Assembly (NCBI GenBank): GCA_946965045.2 | Contig: OX337230.1 | Span: 3,224,001-3,288,000 of the forward strand | Length of the DNA stretch: 64,000 nt | From: Epithemia pelagica | Taxonomy: Eukaryota; Bacillariophyta; Bacillariophyceae; Surirellales; Surirellaceae | Direction of reading: 5' to 3' | In this document: piece after piece, positions 10,219-20,851 of the stretch | Position numbering within the stretch: the first letter of the stretch is position 1 | Layout of the letters: every line of letters starts with the position of its first letter | The notes under the pieces: model-generated | Seen by the model: the letters and a program-made list of their open reading frames with translations, nothing else | The model's database searches: none | Told to the model about the DNA's origin: nothing | Program-made: the position numbers and the translations under genes

Positions 10219-10576
10219 GGTGGCTCTCTTGTGTCCCGTCGTTCTTTCACTATGTGTTGTGGAGACCAGAGACCACAATATCGTTCTCCTCAAAACCTCA
10301 GAAAAAAATCGCCCCTGTGGCCACGTTGAATGACGAACGGCGGTCAGACGGCTAGGAACAAAAACTCCAGAACTCTTCCATCCAATGACCGATGCATGGC
10401 CTCCACGGATGATGATTTCAAATGACGAGCGTGATGGTTTCATTTCATGGGACGGAGTTTGGGGAAATCGGTCTTTCCATCCAGAGCGTGCACAGGCTCT
10501 AGCAATACTGAGCCATGGGAAAAGCGAGGCAGCACGTTTTACAAGCTCTACTAGGATAACCGGCCACCCAAACAGT
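10219..10576. other. 5' flank of the nuclease/kinase gene
   Basis: Open in one minus-strand frame but without recognisable protein features; probably promoter and leader. Confidence 0.4.
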
Positions 10577-10775
10577 ACATCCACCGTGAACATGGTCTAT
10601 CCGGTTGCAGCGTCCTTTACTCTTTGAGAGGTCGCTATTTCGATGAGCTGTTCAAAGATCCGTTTCGTGTTTCAGATGATCCAAACAGAAGGAAACTGTG
10701 GGTGCTCTGTTTGTCCACCTTGTTATATGATATCCAAGTTGCGCTTTCCGTCCTTTCCCGGGACTTTTTTGTTCT
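10577..10775. repeat. Right copy of the direct repeat flanking the nuclease/kinase gene
   Basis: See the left copy at 7622-7845. In the left copy the repeat follows the gene's stop codon, so this copy may mark the former 3' end of a second, lost gene copy to the right. Confidence 0.7.
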
Positions 10776-11532
10776 TGATGCTATTGTAGTTGTAGGACTT
10801 GGGACTTGCAAACCTCTGTAAGTGTCTGCCCGCGAGGAAATTTGGTGGAGCACCTCGTTCTGCGCAGGTCTGATTCCAACCCGTTGGGGTTGCGGTGCTC
10901 ACACCACAGCCATATGTGGGCGTGCGTGGCTCCCCCCGCGTGATTGTGGTTCCTTGAAAGATTTTTATGTGAGAGATTCCGCACACAAATTTCTTTCGAC
11001 CGTTGAAGCGTTGAGGACTCGTAACGGATCTATTTAGGTGCGTTCAAGAAAACTTTAGTATTGCCTCCTCTTTAAGTAAGACCAAGTCATAGCAAAATTT
11101 CAAGGTCACGGTCCTCTAATTACTTGTACGCACGCACGGCGAAGGCAGTTCCTGGGCCATTAACATGTGCGCCAAAAAATGTCGTTCCAGGAAGCAAACG
11201 GATGTGTTTCTCTGAAGCGAAGGAATAGAGAGCCGTTCAGCTTTAGAGCACAGTGTCGATCCAAGAATACACCTTTCAACCGTCACATCGTGGCTCAAGT
11301 GCCTTTTGGTCACACACCCGCACCATTGGACAAAAAGCCAAGAGAGAGAAAAAGAGAGAGAACGTGTTGGTTGCTATCCTTGTGTCATTCTAGACGAACA
11401 ACGGGATCCTCCTTGGTACGACTCTTGTTCTAGAATTGCATTCATCTAGTTGCCACAGTTTGTCCTGCTGGCAACGGCTCGTGTCAGTCCAAAACGAGGA
11501 AAGAAACCAGAATTGCCATTACTTCCGCCGCC
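10776..11532. other. Intergenic / promoter region
   Basis: Nothing coding is seen. A purine run (AGAGAGAGAAAAAGAGAGAG) lies near 11340-11360, about 190 bp upstream of the next start codon, and could be part of its promoter. Confidence 0.4.
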
Positions 11533-13947
11533 ATGGAAGGCATGTTCCAGCCGGGCGGTCCAGTGGTTGCGACGCATCATCATCAGCCTCATGCCGATGC
11601 GTACAGCTACAATAGCAGCTACAATCGCAGTTACAGCAACAGCTACAATAGTGGATATTTCCAACGTTCCGTGGAAGTTTCCAGTATGCCTCCGGCGTCG
11701 GTCGTGACCCATGGTTCTTCCGCGACGCGATGGACGACGAGCGGAGGTCCACGACCCGAAGTGGTCATTATTACCGATTTGGACCGAAAACGTTCGGGAC
11801 GGGGAGGTGATCGAGGAAACTTTCGTCGTCAACAGCAACAACTTCAAAAGGCGCAGTCCTTTTCGAATACGACAAGACGATCCTTGAAGCCAAAGCAGCA
11901 ACGGTCCCAGGGTTCATCCTCGTCTTCGTCCTCCTCTCCCCGCGGTGGAGGAGCTTCCTCGCCCCTTTCCATGACGCGACGCCACCGATGGGATGCCTCT
12001 ACCTCGGATCGAAAGAAAAAGTCGGCCACCACCAAAAGCAGCGGCCACAATAACAATAACAATAGCACTAGCGTCGCCTTGATGCCCATGGGTGTGGTCA
12101 CCTCGACACAAGCGTCGGCGACACGAGGACGTGTCACTCCTCCCGAACGGTCGTCCCCTCCCTCGTTATCTCTCAACGCCAACAGTGCCAAATATTCCTC
12201 TTCGTTCATGACGACTCCAGGCGTTGCCACTGGCGAACCTCACGGGGCCACGTCCCCCGACTCGACCTTGCCGTACCACGCACAAAAACGAATTTCCTCA
12301 CCCCCGCACGAAGCAAGCTCTCATCCCGTTTCTCACTCGACCACGGCACCCACGAGTAGCAGTCCATCCTTGCTACCGACCACCTCGACCATGACCGAGT
12401 CGACCAACATGTCGACACAGCAACGACTCCTTCAAACGCGAAGCCTGTCACCCTCCAATTTGGACGAACGCAGTCGCAAATCCATGTCGTCACCCACACC
12501 CAGTCTGTTGGTTCGAAGAGGCGGCGGAGCCAACAACAGCGCGAATGCAAGTACGGGCAATTCCAAAGCCAACAACAACAAGGGTCCCATTATTGAATCC
12601 AGCAACTCGGCGCATGAAGTGGTCCTGCAACCCACCCTGTCCACCCACAGCGGCCTGGTCGTCAACCGACCGCATCGCAGTTTGGACAATTCCTATCACC
12701 AGCAGTGGAACAACAGCATCAAGAACAAGCAACATAGTATTCATGGGAGTAGTAACAACAGTACCAGTGGCAAACGAAGTGTCAAGAGTCACAAGAGCAA
12801 CACCACCACGACCACTGGTGGTGGAAGCAGTCACAAGAGTGGGAGCCGGGCCAGTCAGCCAAACTCCCAAAAGCACTCGCTTCGCATGAATAACCACCAG
12901 AACAAGAAACGAACGACCAACAGCTCGGAACTGGTCGAGGGTGCCAACGGATTATCTTCGTCGCGGATCAAGGCCTTGTTGGACAATCATTTGGCCGGGA
13001 GCGATGACGATCGCAAGGGATCCTCGCGAAAAGGAAAACGGGGCAACAAACAGCAACAACAACAACAACGCAAGGACGCTGCCCACAGTGGCAAGGACCA
13101 TGATCACCGAGTATCCACTTCCCCCTCCATATTATCGGCTCGAGCCACGAGCATTTTGGACAAGCGTTTTGGATCCCATCCTCCTGTGAGTGCCACCAAA
13201 GCCCAAAACTACCAGGAATATTGCTCGGAGGCATACCTGTACATGTCGACCGATGGCGACCAAAATGACGACGACGAGGACGACGACGAAGACGAAACCC
13301 AGAGTTCCTCCAGTTTGTTTAATTCCGTGGATCGGGAAGACGACGACGATCACCGAGCCGAAGAATCCGACGACGATACATATGACGATACCGACGATAC
13401 CGACGATGAGGAAACCTCTTTGGAGAGCACCATTGCCACCCACGAACAAGATTCGGCCTTTCCCGAGGATGCGTTGACCGAGTCGACTCGAACCAATGGT
13501 GGTGGATGGGGATCCTACTCGTGGTTGTTCCCGGCGTTGACCACGGAATGTACGCATTTGTTTTCCGAGCATTCCTCGGATGGCCTTTCCGAGTTTGACG
13601 ACGACAATCCGGTCGATCACAGTCCATCCACTAATACACCGCCCCGAAGAAGACAGCGACAAGAACCACCCCACAAAGTCATTCCCTTGTCGGCTGCCGC
13701 CTCGGAACGCCAACGACAATACCCACAAACGGGGTTTTCGGTCTTGCAAAGTGACAAACACCAAAAGAAGCAAAATGAGCCCATACACCGCATGATCCGT
13801 TCCATGAGTCAGAGCAGGAAAGCTGGTCGTATTCGATTGAATCCACCACGTCCTGCAGCACAATCCTACCACGATGATTCCGATTTAATGTCCAGCCCAT
13901 CTCAAGATACGAATGAGGAATCGTTTTTCTCTCTCAACGCATTCTAG
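11533..13947 (+). CDS. Large intrinsically disordered Ser/Asn/Gln/His-rich protein, unknown function
   Basis: 804 residues in a single exon with a strong start context (GCCGCCATGG). The N-terminus has HHHQ and Tyr/Ser/Asn repeats (YSYNSSYNRSYSNSYNSGY). The centre has long Ser, Thr, Asn and Gln runs. An acidic belt (QNDDDEDDDEDE and later DDTYDDTDDTDDEE) lies at about 575-645, followed by a short more ordered stretch (GWGSYSWLFPALTTECTHLF). The C-terminus has basic, Pro-rich segments (PPRRRQRQEPPHK). I recognise no domain. Composition suggests a nuclear or RNA/condensate-associated protein, but that is only inference. It converges on the sulfotransferase-like gene. Confidence 0.7.
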   Translation: MEGMFQPGGPVVATHHHQPHADAYSYNSSYNRSYSNSYNSGYFQRSVEVSSMPPASVVTHGSSATRWTTSGGPRPEVVIITDLDRKRSGRGGDRGNFRRQQQQLQKAQSFSNTTRRSLKPKQQRSQGSSSSSSSSPRGGGASSPLSMTRRHRWDASTSDRKKKSATTKSSGHNNNNNSTSVALMPMGVVTSTQASATRGRVTPPERSSPPSLSLNANSAKYSSSFMTTPGVATGEPHGATSPDSTLPYHAQKRISSPPHEASSHPVSHSTTAPTSSSPSLLPTTSTMTESTNMSTQQRLLQTRSLSPSNLDERSRKSMSSPTPSLLVRRGGGANNSANASTGNSKANNNKGPIIESSNSAHEVVLQPTLSTHSGLVVNRPHRSLDNSYHQQWNNSIKNKQHSIHGSSNNSTSGKRSVKSHKSNTTTTTGGGSSHKSGSRASQPNSQKHSLRMNNHQNKKRTTNSSELVEGANGLSSSRIKALLDNHLAGSDDDRKGSSRKGKRGNKQQQQQQRKDAAHSGKDHDHRVSTSPSILSARATSILDKRFGSHPPVSATKAQNYQEYCSEAYLYMSTDGDQNDDDEDDDEDETQSSSSLFNSVDREDDDDHRAEESDDDTYDDTDDTDDEETSLESTIATHEQDSAFPEDALTESTRTNGGGWGSYSWLFPALTTECTHLFSEHSSDGLSEFDDDNPVDHSPSTNTPPRRRQRQEPPHKVIPLSAAASERQRQYPQTGFSVLQSDKHQKKQNEPIHRMIRSMSQSRKAGRIRLNPPRPAAQSYHDDSDLMSSPSQDTNEESFFSLNAF

Positions 13948-14301
13948 AATGGCACAAGTACCGCAAAACATGAACCATGCTGCAACACGTCTCTGTAGTT
14001 TCTTTTTGCAGTAGTCTAACTACATATATAAACATGAATCGTCTCTACACGCTCTAAACATTGCTGTTCTCCATAGCGACTTTACAGAAACGAAATAGAG
14101 AAAGCTTGTTGGGAAATGTCCGAGTACTTTAGTTTGTCAGACCCACAACAAGTTGGAATCGAGTAACAAGGATCGACGCTACGTCGCAGAAAAAGGACCC
14201 TCCATTTACTCGACACCACCAAACCATCAGGGAAGCGACTGTTCGTCTATCTATAACCGTTCCACCCAACTACAGTCTATTTTGCTCCAGTTTGACAAAG
14301 A
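13948..14301. other. Convergent 3' intergenic region
   Basis: Lies between two convergent genes and should hold both 3' ends. No further feature is seen. Confidence 0.4.
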
Positions 14302-15729
14302 CTACGACAAGGGTACATCGGCGGCACAGGGTTGGCACTCTTGCGATGGAACAAATCCAAAGTGTTCTTGTTCCAATGTCCAATTGACAACCATCTTGCT
14401 ACCACCACCATGAATCCATTCCGCCATGGTGGGGGAAATGCACTGATACTGATGCAATTCGTGCGAGGTAGGAGACAAGGGTTGATAGTACGGCTCAAGT
14501 GTCAAGCCATGTCGTTCCGACACTTCCATTATGGTTCGATGAGGAGCCGCTTCAAAGTCCCGCAAATGAATCAACACAATGGGAAGGGCCATTTCGTGAC
14601 GAAACGACGTGACTGCTTCCTGAGCAGCTTGAATGACTTGCGCCATGAGTTGCAATTTAAAGGTTCGCAACTGAAAAATGTGGTCAAAGGGGGGCATGTA
14701 GTGGCCGGGTGTGTGGGGTCGAACCACGTCGTTTTGCGGTGCTTGTTGTTTGTGGTGATTGAGGTAATGGATATTGTGAATGGCCCATTCCTTCCAGGGT
14801 TGACGTGCAAAGTCTTCCAACGACATGGTTTGAGTTTCTGGCTGTGCTTGCATCATAATATAGGGCGATCCATGACACAATTCATCCTCCGTATATTCGT
14901 CCATATTTTCGTTGTTACCTTGGTTTTGTTGTTGGGCCCCAAACGGCTGGGTGGGACACAAATGCCAGGGTTTCCGTCGCATGGCATCGGCCCATTCACA
15001 AGGACTCCGTACGACCAAGACAAAGAGAGCTCGACTACTCCTAGGCTGGTTGTCGTTGTTGCTGTGGCCGCGAAAGTATTGCACCAAGGTTTGGTATTCC
15101 GTCTCGTTCAACAAGGTTTGTCGAAACATGTGCTTGCTCTGAAACACTGGAATGTCGTTCGAAAAGGGATTTGCCAGTTTCTTTCTTTTCACTCTTGGAC
15201 GTTTTCCGGGTAGGTTTCGTCCTTGCCGTAGGAATTCTTGGACATTTTGCTTCTTCTTCTGGTTCAAGTCAATCTTGGTGTCGCTGTTCCAACGACTATA
15301 CGATCGAAAGGCTCGAAATAAGGCCTCCTCCACGTAGTTCGTACCGGAATTGCGTTCGCCGAGCAAATAAATTCGAGATACCTTGGGGATTGGTGAAAGT
15401 GTTGTTGTTGTTCTTGTTGTTGAGGTAGACATGGTGTCCCTGTAGTCATTGCTCTTGTCCAAGGTGGGAGATTGTTGTTGTTCTTTGAGTGGAGTACGGA
15501 ATCGGCTGCTTGTCGTCGTCGTCGTCGTCGTCAATGACAAGGAAGATATCAAACTGTCCATGGCCAGATCTGAGGAATCGCCCCGCACCTGCACCGAAAC
15601 GATGCTCACCATACTGTACACCACCAAAGCAAGAAAGGCGAGGCGACAGAGCATGACAATGCCACCACAACGGGGTAAACCGGGACGACAGTCATTGCCA
15701 AGCATATGAATCAACGTCGAAACCATCAT
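14302..15729 (-). CDS. Sulfotransferase-like type II membrane protein
   Basis: 475 residues from the first in-frame ATG at 15729 (the open frame begins 8 codons earlier but at a TTG). Residues ~25-47 (MLCRLAFLALVVYSMVSIV) are a signal anchor, so it probably sits in the Golgi with its catalytic part in the lumen. A Thr-rich stem follows. RIYLLGERNSGTNYVEEAL near 120 matches the 5'-phosphosulfate loop that binds PAPS, and ALFVLVVRSPCEWADAMRR near 235 matches the 3'-phosphate site (Arg and Ser). The sequence then has Trp/His-rich segments and LIHLRDFEAAPHR. Such proteins sulfate glycans or Tyr side chains. The acceptor is unknown. It is divergent from the FG-GAP gene, with about 550 bp between the starts. 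Confidence 0.6.
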   Translation of the reverse strand: MMVSTLIHMLGNDCRPGLPRCGGIVMLCRLAFLALVVYSMVSIVSVQVRGDSSDLAMDSLISSLSLTTTTTTTSSRFRTPLKEQQQSPTLDKSNDYRDTMSTSTTRTTTTLSPIPKVSRIYLLGERNSGTNYVEEALFRAFRSYSRWNSDTKIDLNQKKKQNVQEFLRQGRNLPGKRPRVKRKKLANPFSNDIPVFQSKHMFRQTLLNETEYQTLVQYFRGHSNNDNQPRSSRALFVLVVRSPCEWADAMRRKPWHLCPTQPFGAQQQNQGNNENMDEYTEDELCHGSPYIMMQAQPETQTMSLEDFARQPWKEWAIHNIHYLNHHKQQAPQNDVVRPHTPGHYMPPFDHIFQLRTFKLQLMAQVIQAAQEAVTSFRHEMALPIVLIHLRDFEAAPHRTIMEVSERHGLTLEPYYQPLSPTSHELHQYQCISPTMAEWIHGGGSKMVVNWTLEQEHFGFVPSQECQPCAADVPLS

Positions 15730-16276
15730 GGTGCAACAAGCATTCTGCCACAAAAAGGCGAAAGAAAGTTAGAGTGTCTTCCAACCGTTTGTTGGTTCTT
15801 CAGTTTTTTGTTTCTTGATCTTGGTAACTCCCGTTTTAGTCTTGATCCCATACTCGTTGCGCACCGCCCTCACAAAAAATGTAGAGCCACGATTGCGGCA
15901 AACCACAACCACGCGATGACACGCATAGATTGACGATCGGAGATAGTTCTTGGTGCACCCCGTTTTCGCTCTCACCACACCGTCCGTTGGTATCCTGTGG
16001 CGCTGCTCCAACAAACACAACAGTTATACAAGAGAGCGAACCACACAACTCCCAAAACGTTACGATTGCAAACTCTTCGTAATTTCCATTGCTGGATTGT
16101 TCTTTCTGTGGTGGTCGTATGTGAGGACAATGAGATCTTGTAATGACATGATTTGCACAGACGATATGACAAAGGAACCATTCAACCAGAACCGCCTTGT
16201 CGTGCAATCAGAGCAAGCAACGACAAGAACAACAACATCACGACAGATTCGTATTGCAACCTCCCGTTCCAGGAAA

Positions 16277-18154
16277 ATGTGTTCCCGATATTGCTGTTGG
16301 TTGTGGATGTTGGTACTGCTCGGAGGACAGTGGCAACTGGCGGAAAGTCCATCCAGAGGGCCTTTTGTGACGGCAGACGAGGCACTTGACAAAAGAGGAC
16401 GAAAAGAAGAAGCAACAATGGGTGCAAACAAACCAGCGCACCGGCGGGTGTCACACTTGCGCGCACTCTCAACCAGCAATAGTGACAATGCAGAATGTAT
16501 TGACAACATGGAATGGGCCGATGCCAATAACGATGGCCGATTGAATGAGGCCGAATTTGGAGCCTTTGTCACGATACAGTCGGGAGACTCCATTGTTCAA
16601 CCGATGCAACAATTAAGTTTTGTCACCATTTTTGTGTCGGAAGCTTGTACGCAATGTACGGCCCTTTCTGGAGGAACAACACCCTCGGATTGTTGTATTG
16701 GCTCCAATGCTCACATTGACATTTCGTCGGATTTGTTGCAATCCAATCCAACACAGTATTGGGATACCATCGACTATGTCTGTAGCGCCGTCTTGGAGCA
16801 ACTTCCGACGGCCATGCCCACCAGTTCCATGGCACCCAGTGATTCCCCGGCACCTTCGACTGTTCCTTCCTCCTCTCCCTCGTCTCCATTTCCGAGTGCG
16901 GTACCCTCCACATCCCCGCAACCAACTACCTCGAGCGCTCCGACAGGTCCGGTCACGTGGCAATTGGTGGGTGATCCCGTGGTCAGTGAGAATGGAGAGG
17001 GTCTCGTCACGGCCTTTGGTCATGATGTGGCCTTTGTGCCACAAGGAAACGACAAGTATCTAGTTGTGGGTGAACCACACAATGACAATTCCACGGTAGG
17101 TCAAGTGACCTTACACAAACGTCCACTTTGGCAAACCACTACACCAGATTGGAATGTGACAGACTCTCGTCGTTGCTTTGGCCATGCCTTGGATGCTGGA
17201 TTGGTATCCACCACCAGCGGCCATGCCCGTTCCAGCCTCTTGGTGGGTGCCCCTGGTACCATCAACCCCAGTTTTCCCAACTTGGATTTTGGATCGGCTC
17301 ATTACTTTCAGTGGGATGAGGCAACAGGCGATTGGACCACGTTGGGCACAGAACTGGGTGTCCGTTCCGGAGGCCAACCCTTTGAATCCAGTGGATATTT
17401 TGGCAGTTCCGTGGCCATGGCTCGATCCATGTTGAGGATTGCTGTCGGAGCTCCCAGTAGTAGTACCGGGACCCTGTCGGATACAGGACGAGTATACACA
17501 TTTGACTACAACGGGATGGAATGGGATCCCCTCACTACACCCTTGGTGGGAGAGGAACAAGAGGCTGCATTGGGAACCTCCGTCGCCCTCTCATACAATG
17601 GCAATCGATTGCTTATGGGGGCACCAGGTCGACGGGGTGGTGATGGACAAGCTACGTTTATGGAATGGACTGGTACTGAATGGCGAACCATTTTGAACCT
17701 GGCTGGAGTGTCGGAATCCAGCGAGGCAATGGGTACAACCGTGGCCATTGTCGCCGAGCATGGACGACGCATTGCTGTGGGAGCACCGTTCTACGATGAC
17801 GGGACGGGTGGCAATCGAGGAATGGTCCGCGTCTATGAAGAATTCGACTCCCTTCCTGGCTTTTTTCAACGACTAGGAACCGACGAGGATTTTATCCGGG
17901 ACGCCGACGATGCCAGCGATGGAGATCGCATTGGTACGACCTTGTGTGGAGCCAAGGGATTGGTCTGTTTCGGAACTGACAATGGATCCTTTCGTGTCTA
18001 CGACTACGATGGTACCAATTGGGTTCGACTTGGAGAACTCTCCGTTGCCAATTTGGGTTCCCCTGTTGTATCCATTACCATGTCCGAGACTGCAGACTCG
18101 GTAGCGGTTGGACTGGCCAATCGAGAAGTGCAGGTGTTTGAACTCACGGTTTAA
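16277..18154 (+). CDS. Secreted EF-hand plus FG-GAP/beta-propeller protein
   Basis: 625 residues from ATG 16277, chosen because it begins a good signal peptide (SRYCCWLWMLVLLGG). The frame is open further upstream but starts at a TTG. A single EF-hand-like loop, DANNDGRLNEAEF, lies near residue 83. A Cys-containing segment with QCTALSGG follows, then a Pro/Ser/Thr linker of PSxxPS type (about 175-220). The rest is a seven-bladed-propeller-like array with repeated phi-x-VGAP motifs (LLVGAPG, IAVGAPSS, LLMGAPG, IAVGAPFYDDG), as in integrin-alpha FG-GAP repeats. Multi-copy families of this kind are common in diatoms and are thought to be extracellular or wall-associated. An upstream ATG at 16130 would add a second hydrophobic region and cannot be excluded. 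Confidence 0.75.
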   Translation: MCSRYCCWLWMLVLLGGQWQLAESPSRGPFVTADEALDKRGRKEEATMGANKPAHRRVSHLRALSTSNSDNAECIDNMEWADANNDGRLNEAEFGAFVTIQSGDSIVQPMQQLSFVTIFVSEACTQCTALSGGTTPSDCCIGSNAHIDISSDLLQSNPTQYWDTIDYVCSAVLEQLPTAMPTSSMAPSDSPAPSTVPSSSPSSPFPSAVPSTSPQPTTSSAPTGPVTWQLVGDPVVSENGEGLVTAFGHDVAFVPQGNDKYLVVGEPHNDNSTVGQVTLHKRPLWQTTTPDWNVTDSRRCFGHALDAGLVSTTSGHARSSLLVGAPGTINPSFPNLDFGSAHYFQWDEATGDWTTLGTELGVRSGGQPFESSGYFGSSVAMARSMLRIAVGAPSSSTGTLSDTGRVYTFDYNGMEWDPLTTPLVGEEQEAALGTSVALSYNGNRLLMGAPGRRGGDGQATFMEWTGTEWRTILNLAGVSESSEAMGTTVAIVAEHGRRIAVGAPFYDDGTGGNRGMVRVYEEFDSLPGFFQRLGTDEDFIRDADDASDGDRIGTTLCGAKGLVCFGTDNGSFRVYDYDGTNWVRLGELSVANLGSPVVSITMSETADSVAVGLANREVQVFELTV

Positions 18155-19334
18155 AATACTTTTATATTCTGGCGTCGTCATGGCGTGCAATCTACTCTTT
18201 CATTATTCATATTTATAATCATTATGTACATGTAAACACTTCGTGAAGCAAATGCCATAAAGCAACTAAATGAGGATCAACGAATAATTTTGGGCATCAT
18301 CGTCAGACAGTGCTGGACAGACCTTCCTTCAGTGTGCCTACTATGCAGCAGTGATCGTTTATAGTTGAACATGCACCAGCATTGTTTTGCCGTGGTCATG
18401 GAGACAGAAAACGGGCAACTTTACGCCGATCCACACGATGAGTCCGTCACCTACAACAAGTGGATGGCAGGTGCACAACGACTTCTCATTCACTCTTTCC
18501 AAAGCGCGACAGAAACAACGTTTGCAGATTGGTTCCTCTTCTTCCGTGTTTCCTCTCAAGTTTCCGAGTCTTTTGCATCACCAAAAGGAGCTTTGATGCT
18601 TCCCATCTTTGGATGCTGCTTCTGCTTCTCGCATTAGAATTCTACGAGCCATTTCCTCTTGTATTTCACGGAAGCAGTCCAGTTCCCTATTCGCTCTAGC
18701 AGTTTGTTTCCCGTGAAAGATAGGACGATCAACGTGACTTGGGAAACGCAGGTGGTATTTCACTTCCAGCAGAAGCGTTGAGACTTGAGACGCCGTGTGA
18801 ATGGAAAACCGCACACACGAGTGTTGGTCTACGGATGCAACAACATTTGTTCTACGCGCGATGTTGGTTTCCGTCCAGCAGCAGATGTTAGAGGTACAAA
18901 AGAAAGTCGCATTCGATAAATGCCGGTTGGTTCGAGCAAGCGTAGCAAGAAGTTTGACCGCTCCTCATGGGGGGCTGTTGGGGTGAGGCTGGGGTTCGGA
19001 AGATGTAGATGCTGGAAGTGCTCAAGAGAGAACAGATAATTCGATTATGATGTGTGCCCATTTTCCACTTTCTAGTTTCTAGATCAACGAGATACGCTAC
19101 GCGCGCACACACGCCACCACCGACCGACAAAATAATAATACTCCTCAGAACGGAGCGAAGATTCGGACTTGAAAAATGAATGCGTTTGAACGACCTAACA
19201 GTATAAGGCTCTTATCAATCTTACAATTCGAACGGATTTGAAACTCTGGAGAGTAGTTTGGGGGATCATATGTACACCCAACAAGAAATAATAGGTCATT
19301 TGCATTCTCGAAATAATGACATCATCATCTCATT
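18155..19334. other. Gene-poor region with a weak minus-strand ORF
   Basis: The best candidate is a 78-codon minus-strand frame at 18578-18814, ending in a charged helix (CFREIQEEMARRILMREAEAASK). It has no neighbouring exon that I can justify, so it is noted as doubtful. AT-rich sequence lies around 19130-19340. Nothing else is supported. Confidence 0.3.
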
Positions 19335-19564
19335 CATCATACAATAATGCTACTCTTTTGTCGGCTACTCCTACATAGCACTCCTAGCTCTCTAGCTACT
19401 ACCTCTCTGGCTCTCTTAGTTAGAGAGTCTAACCTTACTTGCTTGAGAGAAAGTAGGAGTTACTCCTATGTGCTACTCCTATGGAGTACTCCTAAGGTTA
19501 CTACGTATAGAGTTAGTAGTAGAAAGCTAGGAGTACTCCTATGAGCTATGAGAGCTATGAGAGC
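19335..19564. repeat. Low-complexity tract of CTACTCCTA / GAGAGCTA words
   Basis: Dense, irregular copies of CTACTCCTA, TAGGAGTA, AGCTCTCT and GAGCTATGAGAG on both strands. Similar tracts occur at 29340-29397, 45200-45320 and 51950-52080 in this window, so the word set is dispersed. Confidence 0.8.
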
Positions 19565-19570
19565 TACTAC

Positions 19571-19606
19571 AAGCTGAGTTCAGACAGAATGTTCCTGACG
19601 TAGCGC
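19571..19606 (+). repeat. 36-bp core repeat, left copy
   Basis: Starts TACAAGCTGAGTTCAG and ends ATGTTCCTGACGTAG. The same core occurs inverted at about 29289-29324 with three mismatches. At both places the TAGGAGTA-type tract lies on the outer side. Confidence 0.8.
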
Positions 19607-20197
19607 TCCAGTAGGAAATCTACGTAATCCGCGCGAGCCATCCCCTTAATATAGCCCTTCTATTTATGCCTCTACCGTTCTACCAAAAATTGACCATGGT
19701 GAACGGTCCTTTTGACCGATCTCTTGCCAAATAGGAGACGGCTCCATGATCCCATGCTCTGAACCTCTTCTCCATTCATGGGTTGAGCATGGAGAACGAT
19801 GTCGGCGCTGCATTCGTTTTGTAGGTGTCGTTTTATCTAGTTGAAGGTGGTCGCCGCGCGATTTACTACGGCGACTCACGGCAAAACTTGGTGCAACCAA
19901 TGCACCTCTATTGTAGAATCGAATGATAGAAGATAGAACAAAGACTATGAACACTTGTAGCGTTGTTCACGTCAAAAATTGATATTCTTCTCGTTAGATA
20001 TATGGAACTTAGACTAGAAGTTGCGTCGTTCACAACAAAGATTGATGTTCTTTTCTTTGTTGTGACTCACACAGCCGTACCTGAACGCAATGTATTGTAC
20101 GGTAAACGTAACACAACTATAGAATTAGATCGTATTCATAGAGAATGAAGATCCTACTCAAATGATAATCATAAAACGCTGCTACATTGTTCACTAT
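19607..20197. other. Intergenic, with a short internal direct repeat
   Basis: A 29-bp block beginning CGTTGTTCAC near 19960 recurs as CGTCGTTCAC near 20023 (both continue into an ATTGATATTCTT-like stretch), 63 bp apart. A 96-codon minus-strand frame at 19664-19954 has no recognisable feature. Confidence 0.4.
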
Positions 20198-20770
20198 CTA
20201 GGCTTGTTGATGATTAAAAAAGAGATTTTGAAGCGGGTGCTTGAGCATCATCGCACCAAGCGAAATATTGAAGCGATCCATATCCTTGCTGCCCATGTAG
20301 ATTGTAACGACCTGGGGTTCCATGCAGGCTTTAGGGTTGATGGAGCAGCGTGTGTAGAGGCGGATGCGTCCCATGGGAGGTCCGTTCTTGCTCGTCTTTC
20401 CAGAGACCTGGTCCAGGTGCGACAGAGCAATGAACCCAACTGGAACAACCAACGCTGGTTCCTCATGCTCGCTTGTTGCATCCCGGTCAAAGACTGCAAT
20501 CCGTAGGTAGTCGGTCGCAAGCTCCCGCTGCACAAGCAGATGGCCACGGTCGACGATGTTGTGGCCAGTGTCCTTGTTTCTCGACATGGGCCCGATGAGC
20601 GCGCAAACATCGCTGGCATAAAAGCACGACTTGAACGGGAGACCAGCACCACCCTCACGGCCATCCTCTTCGTTGAACTCGAACTTCGTCCTCATGTTGG
20701 TCATCTTGTTTCTTCTTCCTTGCCTCTTCCTGTCGTCTCTGTTTGATTGTTCCATTGCACGGCGGGTCAT
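20198..20770 (-). CDS. Unknown protein, 190 residues
   Basis: Basic N-terminus (MEQSNRDDRKRQGRRNK), then a mixed region with predicted strands (LRIAVFDRD, VPVGFIALSHLDQV, GRIRLYTRCSI, QVVTIYMGS). Codon use and composition look protein-like. ATGs at 20770, 20755 and 20707 are all possible starts. It is head to head with the next gene, separated by under 100 bp if the first ATGs are used, so the two may share a promoter. Function unknown. Confidence 0.5.
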   Translation of the reverse strand: MTRRAMEQSNRDDRKRQGRRNKMTNMRTKFEFNEEDGREGGAGLPFKSCFYASDVCALIGPMSRNKDTGHNIVDRGHLLVQRELATDYLRIAVFDRDATSEHEEPALVVPVGFIALSHLDQVSGKTSKNGPPMGRIRLYTRCSINPKACMEPQVVTIYMGSKDMDRFNISLGAMMLKHPLQNLFFNHQQA

Positions 20771-20851
20771 TCGGAAGTTGCTTCATGCTGCAAGTTGATT
20801 TTGTGGCGCGCGCCGATATTGTTCACGAATGAGCGCGGGGGGATTCCCTAG

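Noticed and set aside
10219-10593. N-terminal extension of the nuclease/kinase upstream frame
   Set aside because: Runs into the direct repeat and lies before an excellent start context at 10218.
18365-18814. Small ORFs on both strands
   Set aside because: No conserved feature and no splice pattern that links them.
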